Shown piece after piece: positions 1-5,011 of a stretch of 5,011 bases of DNA. How positions within the stretch are numbered: the stretch's first letter is position 1; the number at the start of each line of letters is the position of its first letter. The translations under genes and the position numbers were made by a program. The notes below the pieces were generated by a model, which did not search any database, was not told where the DNA came from, and worked only from the letters and a program-made list of their open reading frames with translations. The stretch comes from Rhizobiaceae bacterium (GTDB taxonomy: Bacteria; Pseudomonadota; Alphaproteobacteria; Rhizobiales; Rhizobiaceae): NCBI GenBank assembly GCA_004299545.1, contig SCRB01000108.1, positions 1-5,011 of the forward strand. Reading direction: 5' to 3'.

Positions 1-1
1 A

Positions 2-877
2 AAGCAGGGCATCCGTGGAATCGCGGAAGACTGTTGCACGCGGCAGCTCGGTCACCGCACAATGCTCGATGCCGCCGAGGCGGAACGCCGCGAAGTGAGC
101 CAGAGGCGGTTTACCTCCATCGACCGAACGATTCTACGAGATGCCGCAGACGAAGACGCCCGGTGGTTCATCGTGATGAGGAATCCCGCGAGGCGAGGGC
201 TCGGCGAGGCCCAGCGCTCCCATGAACAGCACAGCGCAGAACGTTTGGCATTCCTTGAGACTATGGGGCTCGCCGAATCCATTCAGCCAAACGCTTGGCG
301 CGTCAGGCGCGACTTTGAAGGTGTACTGCGGGCAATGCAGCGAACGATCGACCATCAGAAGACGCTCACGGCCCATGGTGTCCTCATGTCCGATGAGCGA
401 TTGCCGGTTACGGTGCTGAACTGGCGTGAAACCAGTGCCGTAGAGGGCCGAATTCTCGTTCATGGTCAGGACGAGGCCTCCGGCCGCAACTATCTGATGC
501 TCGAAGGCACCGACGCCAAGGTGCACTTCATCCACTACACGCCTGAGATGGAACAGGTACGGCATCAGGGTGGATTGCGAACCAACGCGTTTGTTCGTTT
601 ACGCCGGATGTTTGTGGATGGTGCGCCGACGCTCGAAACGGAAGATTTGGGCAATTCCGAGAACGTGCTTCGCAATCAGCAGCATTTAACCGACACGGCT
701 CGAAAGTTGATCAAACGAGGCGTCATTCCTACAGAGGATGGTTGGGGCGGGTGGCTGGGGCGGTATCAGGCGGCGCTTCGCGAGACCGCTTTGCGTTTAG
801 AGCAGGAGCAGGAACAGACCGAGCTGACCCGCCGGCACGACCGGCACCGAGACCGTGACCGGTCACGCGGCCGTTGA
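2..877 (+). CDS. Relaxase (VirD2/RlxS-like, DUF3363 region), C-terminal part; 5' end outside window
   Basis: This reading frame is open from base 2, so the gene starts upstream; 291 codons are visible. The N-terminal nicking domain, with its tyrosine and histidine triad, is therefore not seen. The visible part resembles the DUF3363 region found after the relaxase domain in RlxS/VirD2-type mobilization proteins. An IRGIAED...TRQLGHRT start is followed by a winged-helix-like block ending in LETMGLAESIQPNAWRV. After that comes a beta-rich block (VEGRILVHGQDEASGRNYLM, then DAKVHFIHY). The family nicks oriT and pilots the single strand into the recipient. The end is hydrophilic: a Glu/Gln-rich helix (LRLEQEQEQTE), then an Arg/Asp/His tail (RRHDRHRDRDRSRGR). 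Its 3' end overlaps the convergent downstream gene by 15 bp. The family assignment is from recognised pattern and context, not a search. Any methionine inside the window, such as that at base 62, is internal rather than a start. Confidence 0.82.
   Translation, partial: KQGIRGIAEDCCTRQLGHRTMLDAAEAERREVSQRRFTSIDRTILRDAADEDARWFIVMRNPARRGLGEAQRSHEQHSAERLAFLETMGLAESIQPNAWRVRRDFEGVLRAMQRTIDHQKTLTAHGVLMSDERLPVTVLNWRETSAVEGRILVHGQDEASGRNYLMLEGTDAKVHFIHYTPEMEQVRHQGGLRTNAFVRLRRMFVDGAPTLETEDLGNSENVLRNQQHLTDTARKLIKRGVIPTEDGWGGWLGRYQAALRETALRLEQEQEQTELTRRHDRHRDRDRSRGR
854..867. repeat. Perfect 14-bp palindrome at overlapping convergent gene ends
   Basis: CGTGACCGGTCACG equals its own reverse complement, with no central spacer. 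It lies in the last codons of the relaxase and contains the TGA stop (863-865, minus strand) of the convergent membrane-protein gene. It could be a protein-binding site or part of a weak bidirectional terminator. It has no loop and no T-tract, so it is not a standard intrinsic terminator. The function is unknown; only the symmetry is seen directly. Confidence 0.5.
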
Positions 878-1393
878 TGCCGGCAACCGAAAGTACCTCG
901 TTACGAGGGCGGCGGTGATCCCAGCAATGCCGCAGATGATCGCTGCCAGCATCCACGGCGAGGCGCCAGAGATCGCGAGGAATTTCGCCGCGTCGGAAGC
1001 GCCGAGGCCAGCACGGCCAAAAGGCATCAGCACCGCAGACGCGAACCAGGTGACCAGGACGATAGCCGTCATCAGGCTCGGTCCGACCAACGCCCATTTC
1101 CATTGAGGGCGATGGTACACCAGCACGAAAATCACCGCCCACCATAGGAGGACTGCCATATCCCCGGCGGTGAGAACGATTAACACATCGAGTTTTGTCG
1201 AGAAACCGGATGTAGGGTGGACAGCCCACAAGCCGATCTCGGGCCAAACGCCGGTAACCATCCGCGTTGCGGTCGCATGGCCGCCTTCATGAATTGGTTC
1301 GGCGGCGATTGCCAATCCGATGCCGCCAAGAATCTCCGCCCAGGCCTTCATCGATTTTTTTCGCGCTCTTGCGTCCCGAAATCCCTTTCCCAT
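863..1393 (-). CDS. Multi-spanning membrane protein with HEGGH motif, putative M50-like site-2-type metallopeptidase
   Basis: A 176-residue protein with about four hydrophobic segments, near residues 19-34, 68-92, 100-123 and 145-165. At the end of the first segment is EPIHEGGHATA (HEGGH at 35-39), which fits the HExxH zinc motif set in a membrane helix as in M50 or M50B-like peptidases. The second segment begins VLIVLTAGD. Its Asp78 lies where M50 proteins carry their second conserved region and could be a third zinc ligand, but the usual LDG or AGP pattern is not clear. If active, it would cut membrane proteins; the substrate is unknown. The start is uncertain. ATG at 1393 gives a basic N-terminus (MGKGFRDARARKKS) but has AAGGGA almost touching it. 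ATG at 1351 (residue 15) gives 162 residues with only a weak AAGAG upstream. It is transcribed against the conjugation genes, which suggests a separately controlled accessory gene. A non-catalytic membrane protein with a chance HExxH is possible. Confidence 0.68.
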   Translation of the reverse strand: MGKGFRDARARKKSMKAWAEILGGIGLAIAAEPIHEGGHATATRMVTGVWPEIGLWAVHPTSGFSTKLDVLIVLTAGDMAVLLWWAVIFVLVYHRPQWKWALVGPSLMTAIVLVTWFASAVLMPFGRAGLGASDAAKFLAISGASPWMLAAIICGIAGITAALVTRYFRLPASTAA

Positions 1394-1446
1394 TCCCTTG
1401 GTATATGAGGGGCGGGTTCACTCCATTACACCCCCAAGGAGCCAAG
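1394..1446. promoter_or_regulatory. Divergent spacer, likely promoters for both flanking units
   Basis: This spacer separates the minus-strand membrane-protein gene from the rightward operon and is the only sizeable non-coding stretch in the window. It must hold, or adjoin, the start signals for both directions if each unit has its own promoter. A TATATG at 1402-1407 could be a -10 box, but no -35 box lies at a normal distance. Three imperfect hexamers, CCCTTT-CCCATT-CCCTTG at 1383-1400, run into it from the left. If the membrane gene begins at 1351, the spacer is 95 bp. The promoter role is inferred from gene arrangement only. Confidence 0.4.
1436..1441 (+). promoter_or_regulatory. Ribosome binding site for the 47-residue small protein
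   Basis: AAGGAG lies 5 bases before the ATG at 1447. This near-consensus site fixes the start there rather than at the upstream in-frame ATG at 1267, which lies within the opposite-strand gene. It is the main evidence that the small frame is translated. Confidence 0.7.
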
Positions 1447-1590
1447 ATGCACAATCCATTCGCATTGGATTCCCAGACGCAATACGCGCTCGATGGCCTG
1501 GGAGCCGAGCCGCTGGCCGGCTCCGGGTTTGAAAACGAACAAACCGATCCGGACTTCGACTCCGACGAAGTTCGCGGAGGGGAGGTGTAG
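1447..1590 (+). CDS. Small very acidic protein (47 aa), unknown function, first gene of the ardC-traG run
   Basis: I do not recognise this family. The frame starts at an ATG with a strong AAGGAG site and encodes 47 residues. About 11 are Asp or Glu, against one Arg and one His. The acidic residues cluster in the C-terminal half (ENEQTDPDFDSDEVRGGE). There is no cysteine, signal peptide or membrane segment, and the sequence looks largely disordered. The TAG stop is 2 bases before the GTG start of ardC, and the ardC ribosome binding site lies within its last codons, so translation of the two is probably coupled. It may be a leader peptide that sets ardC translation, or a small partner protein. 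A DNA-mimic role is conceivable from the charge and the anti-restriction neighbour, but that is speculation. The good start site and the spacing support a real gene. Confidence 0.6.
   Translation: MHNPFALDSQTQYALDGLGAEPLAGSGFENEQTDPDFDSDEVRGGEV
1576..1585 (+). promoter_or_regulatory. Ribosome binding site for ardC, inside the small gene's 3' end
   Basis: The purine-rich GGAGGGGAGG contains two GGAGG cores. The second, at 1581-1585, is 7 bases from the GTG at 1593. It supports GTG as the ardC start. Because it lies within translated codons of the upstream small protein, ribosomes finishing that gene could reload directly on ardC. Confidence 0.7.
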
Positions 1591-1592
1591 CT

Positions 1593-3143
1593 GTGGCAAC
1601 GACAGCGCAGCCCTCCAATTCTCCGGCACCGAAGCCAGAAAAGCGGGACTTCCGCCAGGAGGTCACGGATCGGATCGTCAATATGCTCGAAGACGGTGTA
1701 GCTCCGTGGCAAAAACCATGGGAGCCCGGCCGGGCTTCCGTCGGGATGCCGATGAACCCCACAACGGACAAGACTTACCGTGGCGGTAACGCCATTCATT
1801 TGATGGCGACCGGCTTACGAAAAGGTTATGAAGATCCCCGGTGGATGACCTACAAGCAGGCCGCCGATCAGGGTTGGCAGGTTCGGAAAGGGGAGAAGGG
1901 AACTCAAATTGAGTTCTGGGAAGTGAAGCCGTACGCGCGGCAACGGGACGACCAGGAGCAGCCCGAGGGTGGAGACGAACGGTCGGGAGAATCAAAGAGC
2001 CGGGGTTCGCGACTCATCCATCGCGTCTACACTGTCTTCAACGCAAAGCAGATCGACGGCATTCCGACATACAAGCCCAAGGAGTACACGCCATTCGAGG
2101 CGGCCCAGGCCGGCGAGGAGATCCTAAAGAACTCCGGCGCCCGGATCAGCCACGACCAGGCGGACCGAGCTTTTTACAGCTGCGCATCGGACAGCATTCA
2201 TCTACCCCCGAAAGATGCCTTCAAGGAGGCCGCAGGCTATTACGGCACCGCCCTCCACGAACTGGCGCACTGGACTGGCCATCCATCTCGCCTGAACCGG
2301 CAAACACTGACCGAAAGCTATCGTTTCGGCGACACGAACTACGCCAAGGAGGAGCTGCGCGCCGAACTCGCCAGCGTATCCATGGCAGCCGAGCGCGGGA
2401 TTCCGCACGATCCCGAGCAGCACGCGGCCTATGTCGGTTCGTGGATCAAATCGCTGAAGGAAGACAAAAACGAGATCTTCCGGGCCGCTCACGATGCCTC
2501 CGCAGCAACCGATTTCCTGCTGGCGCTCGAACGGGATCGGTCTATCGCGGATCAAGCGCTGGAGGTTGGGCCGGGAGCCGATCCGGCAACAGCCGGCAGC
2601 TCACGCGCTGCCGTGTTGGAGGAAGAGACCAGCCGGCTCGAGCGGGATCGCGAAGACTTGGCCGAGGAACCAGTTCCAGCGGAGGCGGTGCGGGAATCAA
2701 GCGACTTTACGTCCCGGTATGAACCTGGCAGCGGCACTGTCAACGTTCACGCGAAGCAGGATGGAACGGACCGCAGGATGACGATCGAGACGATGCTGCC
2801 TTCCGATAGACTCCCCGGCGCCGGCGCGAACGACCACGCGAAGGAGCCGAACGATCCGAAATCATTCACCGCGGCCCAGGCGATCACGACGAAGGCGCTC
2901 GGCGAATCGGCGCGAACCGTTCATGCATTGACCGAGAGCGGCACGTATCAAGGCCCGATCATCGGTGAAACCGAACTTCATCTCATACAACGCCAGTCCG
3001 CGAACCTCGGTGTAGCCCACATGAAGGATCTGCTGGACCGGCAGCCCGGTCTCGGCGAGAACGTCGTCATCAACTATTCCAGCGCTAAGGGCGTGGTTCG
3101 TGACTTCCACGATCGGGCAAAGGTCCAGGAACTCGGGCGATGA
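1593..3143 (+). CDS. ardC: ArdC-type anti-restriction protein with zincin domain and KfrB-like C-terminal domain
   Basis: A 516-residue protein starting at GTG. Residues about 18-155 match the ArdC N-terminal ssDNA-binding domain (DUF1738), with APWQKPW at 37-43 and NPTTDKTYRGGNAIHL at 55-70. Residues about 165-310 form a zincin-like metallopeptidase domain. It has LHELAHWTGH (HExxH at 222-226) and a downstream YAKEELRAELAS, whose Glu253 or Glu254 is the likely third zinc ligand. ArdC/TraC1 proteins bind single-stranded DNA and shield incoming conjugative DNA from restriction in the recipient. A hydrophilic, charged linker follows at about 312-425. The end, about 425-516, looks like a KfrB domain: TYQGPIIGETELHLIQ, a VAHMKDLLDRQP stretch, then GENVVINYSSAKGVVRD. 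KfrB-type domains are known from IncP plasmid maintenance proteins and as tails on relaxases and ArdC-like proteins. It overlaps the next gene by ATGA. The ArdC call is firm; the KfrB call is from pattern memory. Confidence 0.88.
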   Translation: MATTAQPSNSPAPKPEKRDFRQEVTDRIVNMLEDGVAPWQKPWEPGRASVGMPMNPTTDKTYRGGNAIHLMATGLRKGYEDPRWMTYKQAADQGWQVRKGEKGTQIEFWEVKPYARQRDDQEQPEGGDERSGESKSRGSRLIHRVYTVFNAKQIDGIPTYKPKEYTPFEAAQAGEEILKNSGARISHDQADRAFYSCASDSIHLPPKDAFKEAAGYYGTALHELAHWTGHPSRLNRQTLTESYRFGDTNYAKEELRAELASVSMAAERGIPHDPEQHAAYVGSWIKSLKEDKNEIFRAAHDASAATDFLLALERDRSIADQALEVGPGADPATAGSSRAAVLEEETSRLERDREDLAEEPVPAEAVRESSDFTSRYEPGSGTVNVHAKQDGTDRRMTIETMLPSDRLPGAGANDHAKEPNDPKSFTAAQAITTKALGESARTVHALTESGTYQGPIIGETELHLIQRQSANLGVAHMKDLLDRQPGLGENVVINYSSAKGVVRDFHDRAKVQELGR

Positions 3144-3361
3144 ACCTGGTAGCACCAGCGGTGCTCGTGTGCACGTTGGCCGTCTTCACATTCCTATTCC
3201 GGCGTGAATCGTGTCCACGGCGCCGCCGTCAGTGGTGCCAAGTGATTGCCATCAGCGCGCTGTTGCTGATCGCGACTATCGCTCGCGCAGTTGTTTTCGG
3301 GGCAAGGGCAGGGGACTGCGCCTTTGATCTGGCACCCAATGCTCGCGTCCAGAACAGGTAG
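3140..3361 (+). CDS. Small two-helix membrane protein, unknown function, between ardC and traG
   Basis: I do not recognise this family. It encodes 73 residues. The ATG overlaps the ardC stop as ATGA, a usual sign of translational coupling, with a weak AGGA at 3127-3130. Hydrophobic segments lie at about 3-20 and 35-53. The loop between them is strongly basic (RRESCPRRRRQ, 21-31), which by the positive-inside rule puts the loop in the cytoplasm and both ends in the periplasm. Four cysteines are present (11, 25, 33, 60). The stop is 10 bases before the traG ATG, and the traG ribosome binding site follows it at once. Its place just before the coupling-protein gene suggests a small inner-membrane partner of the transfer apparatus, but nothing in the sequence proves this. 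Overlap at one end and tight spacing at the other support a real gene. Confidence 0.58.
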   Translation: MNLVAPAVLVCTLAVFTFLFRRESCPRRRRQWCQVIAISALLLIATIARAVVFGARAGDCAFDLAPNARVQNR

Positions 3362-3368
3362 AAGGAGA
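3362..3368 (+). promoter_or_regulatory. Ribosome binding site that sets the traG start
   Basis: AAGGAGA begins right after the TAG of the upstream small membrane protein and ends 3 bases before the ATG at 3372. It decides for this start over the in-frame ATG at 3291, which would lie inside the upstream gene, lacks such a site, and would add 27 residues unlike the family's N-terminus. Confidence 0.8.
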
Positions 3369-3371
3369 TTC

Positions 3372-5009
3372 ATGAGCCGAACACCCGAACTTTACCGGAC
3401 CCCAAGAAAGCCGGGGTATTTGGGGGGATACAACTGGCGTGCGACCGTCTTTGGCCTCCTGCTTCTGGTTTTGGTCAGCTTCGTTGCCACGCAGTACATC
3501 GCCGCGCAGTTTCAGTATCAGCCAGCTCTGGGGAAGCCGATGCTCAGAACGAAGACCGGGGCCATCTATCAACCTTTTGATTGGGTGATCTGGGGGTGGC
3601 ACAACTCAACTTCCCAGGACCAGCGTGTCCGGAAGCCTTTGTTCATCGGCGAAATGATGGTCCTGGTCGGCTCATTCGGATGTATCGCCATCTTCTTCGT
3701 GATGACGAATCGCCGCTCCCGCACGTTGATGGAGAATGCCGAGGACCTGCACGGCTCCGCGCGGTGGGCCAATGAAGACGATATCCGCGATACCGGGCTC
3801 ACCACGTGCCGGCAAGGCGCATATGTCGGTGCATGGTGCCGTGATGGCAGTCAGCACCTTCACTACTTGAGGCACAATGGCCCCGAGCATATTCTCGCGT
3901 TCGCGCCCACGCGTTCCGGCAAAGGCGTTGGCTTGGTCATTCCGACCTTGCTGGCCTGGTCAGAATCGGCCGTGATCTATGACATCAAGGGCGAGAACTG
4001 GGCCAAGACGGCCGGCTTCCGGGCACAGCAAGGCCACCTGTGTTTCAAGTTTTCGCCGGTTGAGGAGTCCAGCAGCTCGCGGTTTAATCCTCTCTCTGAA
4101 GTTCGCCTCTTCACTCCACGGGACGTGAGCGACGCCCAAAACATCGCCAACATGATCGTCCGGACCGGCGAGGACAGCCCACAGGAGCGCTATTGGCAGG
4201 ATGCCGCGGCTTCCATCACTACCGGAATGATCCTGCACGTTTGCTACGAAGCGGCGCTTGAAGGTCGCGTCGCCTCGCTCGCCGATCTAGCCCATGTCTT
4301 TACGAAGCCGGGCTCGAACTTCCGGGAAACGCTGAAGGAACTCCTCAATTGCCCACACGATCCCGACTATGCGCACGGATGGCGAATGCCCACTGGTGAC
4401 AAGACAGCGACGCATCCAGTGGTCAAAGAGAAAGTGCAGGAGATGCTCGATAAAGAGGACCGGGACTTCGGCGGAGTTCTCAGCACCGCGAAAACGGCGC
4501 TCACTCTGTACAGCGATCCATTGGTAGCTAAGAACACCTCCGCCAGCGATTTCACCATTGCGGACCTCGTCAACTACGAGCGGCCGATTTCGCTCTATCT
4601 GGTTGTGCCGCCTTCGGACAAGATCCGGTTGCGGCCCCTGATCCGACTGATGTTCACCATGGTGGCCAACCGGCTAACCGAGAAGATCGTTTTCGAAGGC
4701 GCCGAACAAAAGCGGAATCGTCACCGGCTGCTGGTGCTCATTGATGAGTTTCCATCGTTGAACCGCATGGAGATCTTCGCCGACGCGCTCTCCTACATGG
4801 CCGGATATGGATTGAAGGCGTATCTGATCACGCAGGATATTCGCCAGGTCGTCGATGCCTACGGCCATAACGAGAGCATCGTTTCCAACTGCCATGTACG
4901 AATCGCGTTCGCGCCGAACCAGGTCGAGACGGCGGAACTGCTTTCAAAAATGACGGGCACACAGACTGTTCAGAAGGCCAGCTACAACTTCTCCGGGTCC
5001 CGGTTCTAG
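3372..5009 (+). CDS. traG: Type IV coupling protein TraG/VirD4, apparently truncated at the C-terminus
   Basis: An inner-membrane ATPase that links the relaxase-DNA complex to the type IV secretion channel. The frame encodes 545 residues from ATG 3372. Two N-terminal membrane segments, about 24-45 and 92-112, flank a periplasmic stretch. The family's HGSARWA follows at 127-133. Walker A is APTRSGKGVG at 178-187 with Lys184. Walker B is LLVLIDEF at 453-460 with Asp458 and Glu459. The conserved TQD (487-489) follows in AYLITQDIRQ. The N-terminus and motif spacing fit IncP/Tn4371-type TraG rather than a TraD or FtsK protein. The frame stops at TAG (5007-5009) directly after the late motif ASYNFSGSRF. 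Relatives of this type run to about 600-670 residues (RP4 TraG has 635), so roughly 90-100 C-terminal residues seem lost. The bases after the stop, CC, would begin the proline expected two places after SGSRF, so a point nonsense change fits. It may be a recent pseudogene, a readthrough product or a sequence error. Confidence 0.9.
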   Translation: MSRTPELYRTPRKPGYLGGYNWRATVFGLLLLVLVSFVATQYIAAQFQYQPALGKPMLRTKTGAIYQPFDWVIWGWHNSTSQDQRVRKPLFIGEMMVLVGSFGCIAIFFVMTNRRSRTLMENAEDLHGSARWANEDDIRDTGLTTCRQGAYVGAWCRDGSQHLHYLRHNGPEHILAFAPTRSGKGVGLVIPTLLAWSESAVIYDIKGENWAKTAGFRAQQGHLCFKFSPVEESSSSRFNPLSEVRLFTPRDVSDAQNIANMIVRTGEDSPQERYWQDAAASITTGMILHVCYEAALEGRVASLADLAHVFTKPGSNFRETLKELLNCPHDPDYAHGWRMPTGDKTATHPVVKEKVQEMLDKEDRDFGGVLSTAKTALTLYSDPLVAKNTSASDFTIADLVNYERPISLYLVVPPSDKIRLRPLIRLMFTMVANRLTEKIVFEGAEQKRNRHRLLVLIDEFPSLNRMEIFADALSYMAGYGLKAYLITQDIRQVVDAYGHNESIVSNCHVRIAFAPNQVETAELLSKMTGTQTVQKASYNFSGSRF

Positions 5010-5011
5010 CC

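Noticed and set aside
729..1247. Long minus-strand open frame of 172 codons
   Set aside because: It covers the membrane-protein gene on the same strand in another frame, with shadow-like composition and no recognisable domain or start signal.
1267..1446. Upstream extension of the small acidic frame from ATG 1267
   Set aside because: It runs opposite to the membrane-protein gene and is Arg/Pro-rich like a shadow frame; AAGGAG at 1436-1441 marks 1447 as the start.
1394..1446. oriT or sigma-70 promoter in the divergent spacer
   Set aside because: No inverted repeat with an adjacent nick-like motif was found, and TATATG at 1402-1407 has no -35 box at a normal distance, so neither can be asserted as a specific site.
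1287..1799. Minus-strand open frame of 170 codons across the divergent spacer and the ardC start
   Set aside because: It would overlap three better supported genes and looks like low-information antisense sequence rich in Ser, Arg and Pro.
2531..2658. Repeated LERDR segments in ArdC (near residues 312-316 and 349-353)
   Set aside because: The repeat is only five residues long in a charged linker and does not extend, so it is not evidence of a duplicated domain.
3291..3371. In-frame upstream extension of traG by 27 residues from an ATG at 3291
   Set aside because: It lies inside the upstream membrane-protein gene and lacks a good ribosome binding site, while ATG 3372 has AAGGAGA at the right distance and gives a family-like N-terminus.
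3399..3425. Alternative hairpins (ACCCC with GGGGT, or CCCCAA with TTGGGG) early in traG
   Set aside because: Stems of 5-6 bp in GC-rich coding sequence are expected by chance, and they do not cover the ribosome binding site or start codon.

Overview
The window reads as part of the transfer region of a conjugative plasmid or integrative conjugative element (ICE) from a moderately GC-rich Gram-negative bacterium. The evidence is the 3' part of a VirD2/RlxS-type relaxase with a DUF3363 region, an ArdC-type anti-restriction protein, and a TraG/VirD4-type coupling protein. Strong AAGGAG-type ribosome binding sites precede two genes. Sets of this kind with P-type (Trb) conjugation systems occur in Proteobacteria and in soil Acidobacteriota. 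The sequence alone does not settle the host; an acidobacterial or proteobacterial soil or acid-environment organism is my inference.

Layout. Bases 2-877 (+) hold the C-terminal 291 codons of the relaxase, open at the left edge. Bases 863-1393 (-) hold a convergent gene for a small multi-spanning membrane protein with an HEGGH zinc-protease-like motif. The two 3' ends overlap by 15 bp, inside a perfect 14-bp palindrome. A 53-bp divergent spacer (1394-1446) follows. From there a tightly packed rightward run begins: a 47-residue very acidic small protein (1447-1590), then ArdC fused to a KfrB-like C-terminal domain (1593-3143, GTG start). Next comes a 73-residue two-helix membrane protein (3140-3361, ATGA overlap with ardC), then traG/virD4 (3372-5009). 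Gaps of 2 bp, -4 bp and 10 bp suggest one transcript.

How the genes work together. The relaxase would nick and carry the transferred strand. The coupling protein would pump it into a type IV secretion channel, whose genes are not in the window. ArdC would protect incoming single-stranded DNA from restriction in the recipient. The small membrane protein just before traG could sit at the coupling protein, but only its position suggests that.

The most notable points are three. The traG frame stops with TAG directly after the SGSRF motif, roughly 90-100 residues short of the usual family length, and the bases after the stop keep the proline codon expected in that frame. An uncharacterised membrane metalloprotease-like gene sits on the opposite strand inside the conjugation module. 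An acidic mini-protein is apparently coupled to ardC. No tRNA, rRNA, CRISPR, insertion sequence or clear oriT was seen. No stretch over 300 bases lacks a gene.
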